Positions 15,995 to 23,557 of a DNA stretch of 26,138 nt are shown here, piece by piece. The number at the start of each line of letters is the position of its first letter. Position 1 is the stretch's first letter. Under the pieces are notes generated by a model, which worked only from the letters and a program-made list of their open reading frames with translations, searched no databases and was not told the origin of the DNA. Origin of the DNA: JAAZFF01 sp964405775 (GTDB taxonomy: Bacteria; Verrucomicrobiota; Kiritimatiellia; RFP12; UBA3636); contig CAYOPG010000027.1 of assembly GCA_964405775.1 (NCBI GenBank), positions 1 to 26,138 on the forward strand, given 5' to 3'. The position numbers and the translations under genes are program-made.

Positions 15995-16792
15995 TCACCC
16001 CACCTTGCTCTTGTCCACGCCCGAATCTTGCGTCGTTTTTTTCAGCAATAAAAGCTTCCACGGTGTGAACCGAACGCGAAACGCGGTTTTGAAATAATTG
16101 AAATTCGCGAAAAATGAGTTCTGAGATTCCGCTTCAACACGTTGATTCCAGTGAGCGGGCAACTCAATAAATCTGACTCCAAGCCGCAGTGGGACCAATG
16201 CCGTCTCCAAAAAAAATGGGTGGCGCAGCTCCTTCCATCCAATTTTTCTCATCAAATCAGTTGGAAAATTTCGGAACGCATACGTCAAATCTGAAAGGCG
16301 TGTCAGAAAGAGAAGAGAGAAACAACGTTGAAAAATGATATTGCAGATTTTTTTTATCTTGCTGTAACCAGTAAACCCTCCGCCGCGAATCCATCTGGAC
16401 ATCGTGACTACCGCATCGGGATTCTCACGTGACGCTTTTAACATACCGCACACAAGCGACGGGTCAGTTTCAAGATCAGCTGACATCATAAGCACATGGC
16501 TTCCGCGCGCAGCCGCAATTCCATCTCTGTAAGCTCCCCCGGCAAAAGGCAGATTCTGCCACACGATTGAAATAGGATACGGACTCTTCTCGGCGACCAA
16601 TTTCTCTGCAATCGCAACACACTCCGGGGTACTCTTCTTCTTGCTGAGCAGAAGCAACACCTCCGCAACATCGTTGGAGGCGCAGGTTTTGCAAATTATG
16701 CGCACGGTTTCCTCCAGCGAAAACGTCTCGTTAATCGCCGCGATCATAATGCTTGTGCCCGTGTAATCAGAGCAGTATTCGACCCTCGCCAT
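15995..16792 (-). CDS. GT2-family glycosyltransferase
   Basis: About 265 residues from ATG 16790-16792 (a longer frame to 16876 would overlap the previous gene). The GT-A fold is indicated by IMIAAINETFSLEETV near the N-terminus and the acidic metal-binding block MMSADLETD (102-110). That block resembles dolichyl-phosphate mannosyltransferase-like GT2 enzymes. FFLETALVPLRLGVRFIELP in the C-terminal half is also typical of that group. The enzyme would transfer a sugar to a lipid carrier or glycan at the inner membrane. It sits five bases after the flavoprotein gene and one base before rmd, so the three are clearly an operon. GGGAGG lies 11 bases upstream of the start, inside the previous gene. 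Confidence 0.82.
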   Translation of the reverse strand: MARVEYCSDYTGTSIMIAAINETFSLEETVRIICKTCASNDVAEVLLLLSKKKSTPECVAIAEKLVAEKSPYPISIVWQNLPFAGGAYRDGIAAARGSHVLMMSADLETDPSLVCGMLKASRENPDAVVTMSRWIRGGGFTGYSKIKKICNIIFQRCFSLLFLTRLSDLTYAFRNFPTDLMRKIGWKELRHPFFLETALVPLRLGVRFIELPAHWNQRVEAESQNSFFANFNYFKTAFRVRFTPWKLLLLKKTTQDSGVDKSKVG

Positions 16793-16797
16793 AAATA

Positions 16798-18033
16798 TCA
16801 GCGCCTCCCGTCGAGGATCGAATCCGCGAGCGCCAACGCACGCTCGACGACCACATCTGAATTGTAATGCTGCCACTCACCCCAGCGTCCTAGTCCGTGA
16901 ACACTGTTTGTCTTCAACTCGGCAAGCAGCTCAGTCATGGCTTCGTTTTTGCCGATTGTATTAAGTGGGTATGCATATTTACTAGTGTGCCGAAAAGCCC
17001 CTTCCGCAAGCGGTTTTGCACGACTGGAATTTGTCTCCGTCCAGTATCCACGCGCCCCAGGGCAGAAATTATGACGAACCAAAATCCTGTGATACGACAG
17101 TTCCGGATCAGGATAGTATATCCACTGAGCTTCAGTATCCAGATTGTCGGGAACATAATCGACATCTACCGAGGAATACATCAGGCTGCGCACGATGTCT
17201 GCCGCCCTGTCTGTGATCCCTGACAATTCGCCGAACGACGTCCATGGAGCCGTGTTTACAATGCAGTTCGCCACATATTTGCCGTTTACAATACGCCTAG
17301 CGCAGTCAACACTCTCGGCTTTCTCACCTAATATCAGCCTGTCGCCAAGCGATGCTCCCATCCTTCGCCAGACCTCGCCATATCCGTGTTTTTTCGGATA
17401 GAAGAATTGCGCATGAGCAGGCTGCTTCCCGAAGAATCGTTTCTCGCGGCAGCTCCGCATTGTCTCCTCATACGAAACGCTTGGCAACTTTTCCAGCCAG
17501 TACGTCCCGAGCAAATCCAGATTCTCCCCGAAAAGCTTCCGGTTGTAAGGCAGCATGTAATCCTCTGCGATGCTTTTCCCAAGCTTCCAATAAATCCAAT
17601 CGACAAACTTTTCAGGCATTGGAGCGCCGTTGTTGCTTCCAGCTTCGGCGATATCGCGCAAATAGCGCTCTTGGACCTCTTCGGGCATCTGCCATATGAA
17701 AGACTCTACCGGACTCCCTATTTCCCTTCCGTGTATAAAAATACGAGTTATTCGCTCGTAGCGATCCCACTCGTTGAGAGGCATAAAACACGAAACCAAA
17801 TCCAGAACGTTTCTGCGCTTTACGTCAAGGAAATGCCCTCCGCTTATTTCCAGAGGAGATCCATCCACATCCTCAGACCTACAGAGCCCGCCAGCTGAAT
17901 CTTCGCTCTCTAGAAGTAGAAAGTCATTTTCCCCACGCTGCATAAGCCGCACAGCGAAAGCCAATCCGCTCGGACCTGCGCCGATAATAATATATTTTCT
18001 TTTTTCCATCCCAAGAACTTTTTCCACTACCAT
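16798..18033 (-). CDS. FAD-dependent oxidoreductase, UDP-galactopyranose mutase-like
   Basis: The protein is 411 residues from ATG 18031-18033, or 403 from the internal ATG at 18007-18009. The latter places the dinucleotide-binding motif IIIGAGPSGLAFA at the usual distance from the N-terminus. LLLESEDSAGGLCRS follows as the second FAD-binding stretch. The overall pattern (GGHFLD, PYNRKLFGENLD, FFYPKKHGYGEVW, VNTAPW) belongs to the UDP-galactopyranose mutase / protoporphyrinogen-oxidase-like flavoprotein group found in polysaccharide loci. It may make a furanose sugar donor or oxidise a sugar. Substrate is not readable. It heads the operon with the GT2 gene, rmd and uvrC. Confidence 0.75.
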   Translation of the reverse strand: MVVEKVLGMEKRKYIIIGAGPSGLAFAVRLMQRGENDFLLLESEDSAGGLCRSEDVDGSPLEISGGHFLDVKRRNVLDLVSCFMPLNEWDRYERITRIFIHGREIGSPVESFIWQMPEEVQERYLRDIAEAGSNNGAPMPEKFVDWIYWKLGKSIAEDYMLPYNRKLFGENLDLLGTYWLEKLPSVSYEETMRSCREKRFFGKQPAHAQFFYPKKHGYGEVWRRMGASLGDRLILGEKAESVDCARRIVNGKYVANCIVNTAPWTSFGELSGITDRAADIVRSLMYSSVDVDYVPDNLDTEAQWIYYPDPELSYHRILVRHNFCPGARGYWTETNSSRAKPLAEGAFRHTSKYAYPLNTIGKNEAMTELLAELKTNSVHGLGRWGEWQHYNSDVVVERALALADSILDGRR

Positions 18034-18096
18034 CCCACAAGGCTCGCATTCGGAATCCTCGCGGATAAATAAACACCACCTCTAAAATTAGTGTCC

Positions 18097-18125
18097 ATTT
18101 TATGAAAATCCCCTAATTTATGCAA
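18097..18125 (-). promoter_or_regulatory. Candidate promoter of the UGM-like/GT2/rmd/uvrC operon
   Basis: On the minus strand, -35 TTGCAT (18120-18125) and -10 TAAAAT (18097-18102, 5 of 6) are 17 bases apart in the 96-base spacer after rsmB. The predicted leader is about 57-81 bases, unlike the leaderless starts elsewhere in the window. Confidence 0.4.
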
Positions 18126-18129
18126 TCAT

Positions 18130-19410
18130 TTAGACCTCAAGCGCAGCTGAGAAGGCTCCGTCCATCTCCCGGTCAGGGGGAACAAGGGAAACAGAATCAA
18201 CAATACGGAACTGCGGATTTCGTTTGATAAACGCCTCGACGATCACCTCATTCTCCTCCTCTTCGAGACTGCAGGTGCTATATACGATCCTGCCGCCGTC
18301 GGCCAACAATTTCGATGCGTTCTGAATAATACGGAACTGCGTCTCGTTGAGAGTGGCCAGCCGTTCCGAAGAAAAACGCCATCTGGAATCTGCACGCCTT
18401 CTTTGCACTCCAGTGTTGCTGCAGGGCACGTCCAGCAATATCCTGTCGAAAGCAGAACCCCCTATATTATCCAGATAAATCTCACGTGCATCCCCTAAAA
18501 ACACCTTCGCGACACCCCCGAGAAGACCGTAACGCTCCAAATTGTCCTCGAGCGCCGGCAACCTGTCACGCCAGCAATCCATGGAGATCAACTCACCGCG
18601 CCCGTCAAGTCGCAGACCTATCTGAACAGATTTGCCTCCGGGAGCCGCGCAGGCATCCAGCACCCTCATGCCGGGCTTTACGTCCAGCAGCTTCACCGCC
18701 TCGAGAGTCGCAGGATCCTGAATCGAAAACGCGCCTCTGTCAAAACCTGGCAGTTCCTCAACACCCGAACCGTGCGGCACTATAATCGCGTCATCCGGCG
18801 CACCTGGATGCGGAACGGCTTTTACACCTGCCACTTCGAATGAGCGTAAGAGCTCTTGTACAGAAGGGCCGCGTGGCACAGTCAGAACTGTGACACTGGC
18901 AGGGAGGTTGTCCCATTCGCATATCGCAGCCGCCCTCTCCTTACCGTATCGTGCCTCCCAACGCTCAACCTGTTCATCAAGATGTGATTCACGTATTGCC
19001 AATGGCGCGTCCGCCAGACGAAGTTTGACACGATCCAGATCACGCTGCATGCTGCGCAACACGGCGTTGGCAAAGCCGGTCTGGTGCTCTCCTGCCACCT
19101 CGCGCAATGCCTCGACGGTGGCATGGATGGCAGCGTGGTCAGCTACATCTGGCATCTTAAGCAGTTGGCAAGCTCCGAGAAGCAACGCGGCCATGGAGGA
19201 AGCTTGGGGAGTTTGGCGCAAAAACGGCTCAAGCGCGAAATCAAGCGCACGCGCGTTGCGCAAAGTCGTATAGACGAGATCCATTACGAAACCACGCCGG
19301 AAAGGCGGAACCCCGACCATCATTCGGTCGGGAAATTCCTGTGTTTCCATCCATCTCCAGAGGAAGTTAATGGCGTCAATTCGCGCCAGAACACCATCGT
19401 CCATTCGCAC
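18130..19410 (-). CDS. rsmB: 16S rRNA (cytosine-967-C5)-methyltransferase
   Basis: RsmB methylates C967 of 16S rRNA in the cytoplasm. The 426-residue protein has an N-terminal NusB-like helical domain (about 1-130, with TGFANAVLRSM at 111-121). A Rossmann methyltransferase follows with the SAM loop DACAAPGGK (252-260), motif IV DVPCSNTG (327-334, C330 needed for product release) and the catalytic nucleophile C380 in YSTCSLEEEENE. Length and domain order match the family (E. coli RsmB, 429 residues). The start is GTG 19408-19410 or ATG 19402-19404, two codons later. No clear Shine-Dalgarno distinguishes them. The gene is divergent from the plus-strand lipoprotein/glycosidase unit. Confidence 0.93.
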   Translation of the reverse strand: MRMDDGVLARIDAINFLWRWMETQEFPDRMMVGVPPFRRGFVMDLVYTTLRNARALDFALEPFLRQTPQASSMAALLLGACQLLKMPDVADHAAIHATVEALREVAGEHQTGFANAVLRSMQRDLDRVKLRLADAPLAIRESHLDEQVERWEARYGKERAAAICEWDNLPASVTVLTVPRGPSVQELLRSFEVAGVKAVPHPGAPDDAIIVPHGSGVEELPGFDRGAFSIQDPATLEAVKLLDVKPGMRVLDACAAPGGKSVQIGLRLDGRGELISMDCWRDRLPALEDNLERYGLLGGVAKVFLGDAREIYLDNIGGSAFDRILLDVPCSNTGVQRRRADSRWRFSSERLATLNETQFRIIQNASKLLADGGRIVYSTCSLEEEENEVIVEAFIKRNPQFRIVDSVSLVPPDREMDGAFSAALEV

Positions 19411-19440
19411 CCACTTTCTTTGTATTCTATATCGGCTCTA

Positions 19441-19469
19441 ATCATACAGGCACATGCCTTGATACGCAA
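19441..19469 (-). promoter_or_regulatory. Candidate rsmB promoter
   Basis: On the minus strand, -35 TTGCGT (19464-19469) and -10 TATGAT (19441-19446, 5 of 6) are separated by 17 bases. Transcription would start near 19434, leaving a 24-30 base leader before rsmB. Confidence 0.4.
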
Positions 19470-19485
19470 GCGCAATCGCATGTTT

Positions 19486-19491
19486 TATAAT
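19486..19491 (+). promoter_or_regulatory. Perfect -10 box ahead of the 45-residue ORF
   Basis: TATAAT at 19486-19491 lies 8 bases before a GTG start at 19499. No good -35 is found at 16-18 bases. The box overlaps an upstream in-frame ATG (19490), which argues that translation starts at the GTG instead. Confidence 0.45.
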
Positions 19492-19498
19492 GGCTTTT

Positions 19499-19636
19499 GT
19501 GAAAATGGAAACGGCTTGGGAACAGGTCATTCTGCTGCTTGCCGCAACAATTATTGGTGCGTCCGCGCAACTCCTGTGCTACTATAAGCGCAGTTTAATA
19601 ACAAAGGATATTTCTCGGAACCACCAAAAGCCATGA
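19499..19636 (+). CDS. 45-residue predicted membrane protein, coupled to the next gene
   Basis: A small ORF starts at GTG 19499 (alternatives ATG 19490, which overlaps the -10 box, or ATG 19505). It ends in a TGA inside the ATGA that starts the downstream lipoprotein. The peptide has one clear hydrophobic helix (WEQVILLLAATIIGASAQLL, followed by CYYKR) and a basic C-terminal tail. I recognise no family. The exact ATGA overlap, the membrane-helix character and the perfect -10 box at a fixed distance together support a real gene. It may act as a membrane peptide, as a ribosome-delivery ORF for the lipoprotein, or as both. Confidence is limited because the length is short and no homologue is known to me. 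Confidence 0.5.
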   Translation: MKMETAWEQVILLLAATIIGASAQLLCYYKRSLITKDISRNHQKP

Positions 19637-20001
19637 AAAAAACTTCCGCAGCCATGTTTATACTGACGCTCTGCGCCGCCACTGTCACAGCTATATTTTT
19701 CGCAGGATGCGAATCAACAGAGGCAGGCGGGGTTGAAGTCACGCCGACGTACGTCGAACTCCGAAAAGGTCAATCGGCCACTTTCCACGCCACGGGCGCA
19801 CAGTTTTTTACTTGGACGCTTTCCAACACGCAGATAGGCTACCTGTCAGCGGCACGCGGAGAAACGGTCGTCTATACAGCGCGCGGCGGGGAAACAGGAG
19901 TGTTTCAGGAAATCAGAGTGTCGTCTTCTGCGAACCCGACAACCGGTTCCAACAACGTCGTAACCGCTTCTTCAGCCATCGCAACCGTAAAGCATCTGTA
20001 A
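19633..20001 (+). CDS. Lipoprotein with bacterial Ig-like domain
   Basis: A 122-residue protein starts at ATG 19633. The N-terminal signal ends in a good lipobox, FAGC (Cys26 lipidated). The rest is beta-rich: VEVTPTYVELRKGQSATFHATG, WTLSNTQIGYLSA, VVYTARGGETGVFQEIRVSSS. This resembles BIG2-like surface domains (strand pattern with 'pt.v.l.kGqsatf.atG'). It would be anchored in the outer or inner membrane, facing the periplasm or surface. There is no Shine-Dalgarno. The start overlaps the stop of the 45-residue ORF (ATGA), and the next gene begins one base after its own stop. It is probably the middle member of a translationally coupled chain. The Ig-like call is moderate; the function is unknown. 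Confidence 0.75.
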   Translation: MKKTSAAMFILTLCAATVTAIFFAGCESTEAGGVEVTPTYVELRKGQSATFHATGAQFFTWTLSNTQIGYLSAARGETVVYTARGGETGVFQEIRVSSSANPTTGSNNVVTASSAIATVKHL

Positions 20002-20002
20002 T

Positions 20003-22603
20003 ATGAAACCCGGCGTATACCCTTTTTGGTTTTGGAACGGCGCCCAAGAAGAAAACCACATAACGGAACAGCTTGAGGCAATGAAGGCAGGCGGGTGCCG
20101 CGGCGTAGTTCTACACTCGCGCACCGGGAATAAAACTCCATACCTTTCGGCCCGATGGTTCGAACTCTTCGCTCACGCATGCGAATGCGCCAAACGCCTC
20201 GGGTTGACCGTTTGGCTATATGACGAGGATGGCTACCCAAGCGGTAATGCCGGCGGGCGTGTGCAAAAAGAACGCCCGGATCTGCGCCAGAAAAATCTGA
20301 CATTCGCCTACGAACCCACGAATCCCGACGCCCCTTGCTTTGCCGCGTTTGATGCCACCACCTACAATCAAATCGATGAAAAGGCAGTGCCGCGTGGAAC
20401 TCCCGCGCTCCGCTTTACCCAACGTTTCTTTGACAGACATGTTGACATGTTTTCGCGCGAAGCGGCTGATTTATTCATCTCCATCACGCACGAGAAATAC
20501 GCGGAACATATCGGGCAATACTTTCGAGATCCCATTGAGCTAGTCTACACTGACGACGAAAGTTTTCAGGTCTGCACAACATGGGGCATCCCCTGGTCTG
20601 AAGTTCTGGACTCCGAGTACGCTCGCCGATTCGGCCATCAACTAGCCACAATCCTGCCCCGGCTCGTCGAAGATCTGCCCGGCTCATCTGAAGCGCGTCT
20701 GCGTTTTTACTCTCTGGCAAGAGAGCTTTTTCTGGAAAATTTCATACGTCCTCAGGTCGAATGGTGCAATCGCCATGGCCTCGCGTACGCCGGACATCTC
20801 TGCGGTGATGAAGGACCCTCCTCAACCGCAATCAGCAGATTCGGCACCGCAATCCCTTACCTGATGGCTGAGGACATTCCTTCAATAGACGACTACCTCT
20901 GCGAGATCAAGGATCACGCGTACCTGCGTGTTCCGCTAAACACGGCGGATCACCGCTTCGTTTGCAAGGATAAACGGGTCTTCTGCCCACTCCAGTTATA
21001 CAAGGGCGCGTCTTCCGTCGCGAACCAGTTCAAAGACGGATTTGTTTCCGCCGAGAACATAACGTTCTTGGGATGGGAAATACAGCCCGCTTTCCTTGAA
21101 ACACAGATGATGTTTGAACTCGCAATGGGAGTCAACCTCATCACGCCGCACGCATACTACTACACGATTGGCGACGGGACAAAATACGATTGCCCCCCCA
21201 GCTATTTCACACATCAACCTTTCTACGAAATCTTTGGCAAGCGCTGCGATTCTTGGACTCGCATCGCAGAGCTGCTCATGCGCGGATCGTACCACGCGGA
21301 TTGCCTAGTCATTTTCCCGGACAGGATCGTGGAATCACAAACTGGCAACGATATCAATCGTAATTTTGAACTCCGCAGTCAGCGCGAACGCATGCACGTT
21401 GACGAGTTCGACCTCCATTTCAACATGCTGCTGATGGAGTTGGCACGGCGCCATGTCGGCCACGAGATGGGCGAAGACTCGATAGTCGCCGAAAATGCCA
21501 AGCTTCATGACGAAGCCATATCGCTCGGCAAACGCAAATACAAAACGGTCGTCTGCCTATCCGGCGTGGCAATAACAAGCGGAACCGCGCGCCTGCTTGA
21601 AAAATTCAAAGCCTCCGGTGGCAGGGTCCTGACTCTGCCACCAGGGGAGTACGATGCGCTCGACACACTCGAAGCCGATATCCCGCTCTCCGGTGAAGGG
21701 TGTGAGGAGATACTCGTGCACGCCCGGAACAACAACGGGAGCCGAGAAGCGTTTCTGCTCAACCTTTCCGGACGCACCCTCTCGCCCAAGCTCGCAATGG
21801 AAGGCGATTTCCTGGTTTACAACCCGATTGAGGAGGTTGCCTTCAAAGCCTCTGGCAGCCTGCCATCTGACTTTGTTTTGGAACGTGGCGCATACTGCAT
21901 GATAATGCCGGCAAATTTTGAATGCAGAATCGTTCCATACGAAACGACAGCGTATAAAGCCAAGCGCGAATGGAGTGCTTTGTCGCCGAGTTCCATCAAA
22001 CCATTGCGTCCCAATATCGCCGCATTTCCCAAAACAAAAGGCTTCGCGTTCGAAGTCGAAGAAGGTGCGCACATTGCCGCAATCTACACGGAACATGTCG
22101 GGAAATCAGGGCTGACAGTAAACGGAACAACACCTGACAAGTCACTACCGCATCATCCTTGCGACTTCTGCTTCGAAGGCGTGGATGTGTCCGCACTCTG
22201 CCACACAGGATCGAACACCGTGGCACTTGACGCCGTGCGTGACATGGTTTACCTCGAAGGAGATTTCATGCTGGACGGCGCAATCCTGCGCGCACCACGC
22301 GAACTCGGCTTAGGCGACCTCGCGCAGGCGAGGATGCCGCACTATTGGGGTGGAGTCGAATACGTTTTTGAATTCGATGGAGTCCACGATCTGCTTAGAG
22401 TTGACCTGACAGGTGGAGCCGCCGAGATTTTCATTAACGCCTCGTCTGCCGGCGTAATTTTCGGCGAACCGGCGACACTCAGAATCCGTGACTTCTGCTC
22501 GGATGGCCACAACAAACTGTCTGTGCGTGTCTACAGCACCGCTGCCAACTTTGTAACCGGCCACCCTGCCCCATTCGGCCTTCTAGCCGCAGAGATTTCG
22601 TAA
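20003..22603 (+). CDS. Large glycoside hydrolase, GH106-like (alpha-L-rhamnosidase type)
   Basis: An 866-residue protein. The N-terminal TIM-barrel has the typical opening PFWFWNG (7-13), VVLHSRTG (35-42), TPYLSARWFELF (45-56) and WLYDEDGYPSGNAGG (71-85). An acidic motif VYTDDESF (181-188) and GHLCGDEGPSS near 270 are candidate active-site regions. The C-terminal part ends in a galactose-binding-like beta-sandwich (YVFEFDGVHDLLRVDL, AEIFINASSAGVIFGEP, NKLSVRVYSTAAN). This pattern is that of GH106 and related large glycosidases common in PVC and Bacteroidetes genomes; rhamnosidase activity is inferred. There is no signal peptide, so the enzyme is probably cytoplasmic. Its ATG is one base after the lipoprotein stop and no Shine-Dalgarno is visible, so coupling is likely. 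Confidence 0.75.
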   Translation: MKPGVYPFWFWNGAQEENHITEQLEAMKAGGCRGVVLHSRTGNKTPYLSARWFELFAHACECAKRLGLTVWLYDEDGYPSGNAGGRVQKERPDLRQKNLTFAYEPTNPDAPCFAAFDATTYNQIDEKAVPRGTPALRFTQRFFDRHVDMFSREAADLFISITHEKYAEHIGQYFRDPIELVYTDDESFQVCTTWGIPWSEVLDSEYARRFGHQLATILPRLVEDLPGSSEARLRFYSLARELFLENFIRPQVEWCNRHGLAYAGHLCGDEGPSSTAISRFGTAIPYLMAEDIPSIDDYLCEIKDHAYLRVPLNTADHRFVCKDKRVFCPLQLYKGASSVANQFKDGFVSAENITFLGWEIQPAFLETQMMFELAMGVNLITPHAYYYTIGDGTKYDCPPSYFTHQPFYEIFGKRCDSWTRIAELLMRGSYHADCLVIFPDRIVESQTGNDINRNFELRSQRERMHVDEFDLHFNMLLMELARRHVGHEMGEDSIVAENAKLHDEAISLGKRKYKTVVCLSGVAITSGTARLLEKFKASGGRVLTLPPGEYDALDTLEADIPLSGEGCEEILVHARNNNGSREAFLLNLSGRTLSPKLAMEGDFLVYNPIEEVAFKASGSLPSDFVLERGAYCMIMPANFECRIVPYETTAYKAKREWSALSPSSIKPLRPNIAAFPKTKGFAFEVEEGAHIAAIYTEHVGKSGLTVNGTTPDKSLPHHPCDFCFEGVDVSALCHTGSNTVALDAVRDMVYLEGDFMLDGAILRAPRELGLGDLAQARMPHYWGGVEYVFEFDGVHDLLRVDLTGGAAEIFINASSAGVIFGEPATLRIRDFCSDGHNKLSVRVYSTAANFVTGHPAPFGLLAAEIS

Positions 22604-22647
22604 CCCGACAAGCCGGCGCTCTGGCTTGAACAGGCTGGAATGTCGGG
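22604..22647 (+). repeat. Nested inverted repeats in the glycosidase/GT2 spacer
   Basis: CCCGACA (22604-22610) is complementary to TGTCGGG (22641-22647). Inside it CAAGCC (22609-22614) pairs with GGCTTG (22623-22628); the two stems share bases, so they are alternatives. No T-run follows, so this is not a standard terminator. It could be an RNA processing or attenuation element between co-directional genes. Confidence 0.4.
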
Positions 22648-22666
22648 CATCAGGCAATAACAGGAA

Positions 22667-23557
22667 ATGTCTAACTCGCAAACAGGCACAGGGCGTACTC
22701 CAGGGGTGCTCGCGATAGTGCTGAACTGGAACGGCCTCGAATTCACGAAAGAGTGCTGCGCTTCGCTTGCCAGACAGACTTACCCCAACCTTCGCGTTGT
22801 TGTGGTTGACAACGGTTCGACTGAAAATACAGTAGAGGATCTACGCAAAGCATGTCCAAATGCCGATGTCGTTTTTTCCACAGGACGTAACTTGGGGTTT
22901 GCAGGTGGCGTCAATGCCGGGTTTAGCAGAGCGGCGGAGTCTGGCGGCACAAATGACTACGTGTGGCTGCTGAACAACGACACTGTTTGCGATCCAGATG
23001 CGCTGGAAAGGCTCGTTCTCAAGGCCGAAACCGACCCAATGATATGCGCCGTCGGATGCCAAATGGAAGAAGGCGGCGAAGATTCTTCTGCCTACAGCCG
23101 CCTCGCGCAAGCAGGCAAACAGCTCCGGCCACCACTATGGACGCCCAGAGAACCTAAAACTCCGAATGATATTGACTACATCTGCGGCGCCAGCATGCTT
23201 ATTCGCGTTGAATCTGCAATGAAACAAAACGACCTCCTAGATGCCGGATACTTTTTCTTTTTTGAGGATGCCGACTGGTGCTTCACCGCGCGCGAGAGAG
23301 GCTGGAAGCTCGGAGTTGCTGAAGGCGTTTTCATAAAACACAAAGGCTCTGCAACAATAAAACGAACTTCGTACAATCTCGCTTCGTACTACAGAGCCGG
23401 ACACGTGCGGTTCTTGCGCAAACATGCGCCCCACCCGTTTTTCCCGTCGCTTCTCGCCTTCTTATACCGAATCATCGTCGACGCTCTGCGTTTAAATTTC
23501 GCCGGGGTCCGCGGCAACATCGCCGGATTCATAAGAGGCTGGCGGGCAGAAGTTTAA
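22667..23557 (+). CDS. GT2-family glycosyltransferase, rhamnosyltransferase-like
   Basis: A 296-residue GT-A enzyme. It has LAIVLNWNG (15-23), VVVVDNGST (44-52), NLGFAGGVNAGF (75-86), the metal-binding VWLLNNDT (99-106) and FFEDADWCFTARERGWKL. This is the pattern of the WbbL/RfbN-type rhamnosyltransferase group. It would add a sugar to a surface glycan at the cytoplasmic face. It follows the GH106-like gene by 63 bases on the same strand. Only a close AGGA precedes the ATG. Its last 66 bases (23492-23557) are also the coding end of the convergent dus gene, so the two transcripts overlap. Family is firm, sugar specificity is not. Confidence 0.88.
   Translation: MSNSQTGTGRTPGVLAIVLNWNGLEFTKECCASLARQTYPNLRVVVVDNGSTENTVEDLRKACPNADVVFSTGRNLGFAGGVNAGFSRAAESGGTNDYVWLLNNDTVCDPDALERLVLKAETDPMICAVGCQMEEGGEDSSAYSRLAQAGKQLRPPLWTPREPKTPNDIDYICGASMLIRVESAMKQNDLLDAGYFFFFEDADWCFTARERGWKLGVAEGVFIKHKGSATIKRTSYNLASYYRAGHVRFLRKHAPHPFFPSLLAFLYRIIVDALRLNFAGVRGNIAGFIRGWRAEV

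Noticed and set aside
18027..18098. 23-codon minus-strand ORF overlapping the UGM-like start, a possible third coupled mini-ORF
   Set aside because: Its ATG lies inside the best -10 box (18097-18102), so it could not be translated from that promoter. No other -10 box sits at the 8-base distance.
21557..22096. 179-codon minus-strand ORF inside the GH106-like gene
   Set aside because: Antisense shadow; the plus-strand frame continues unbroken through the glycosidase.
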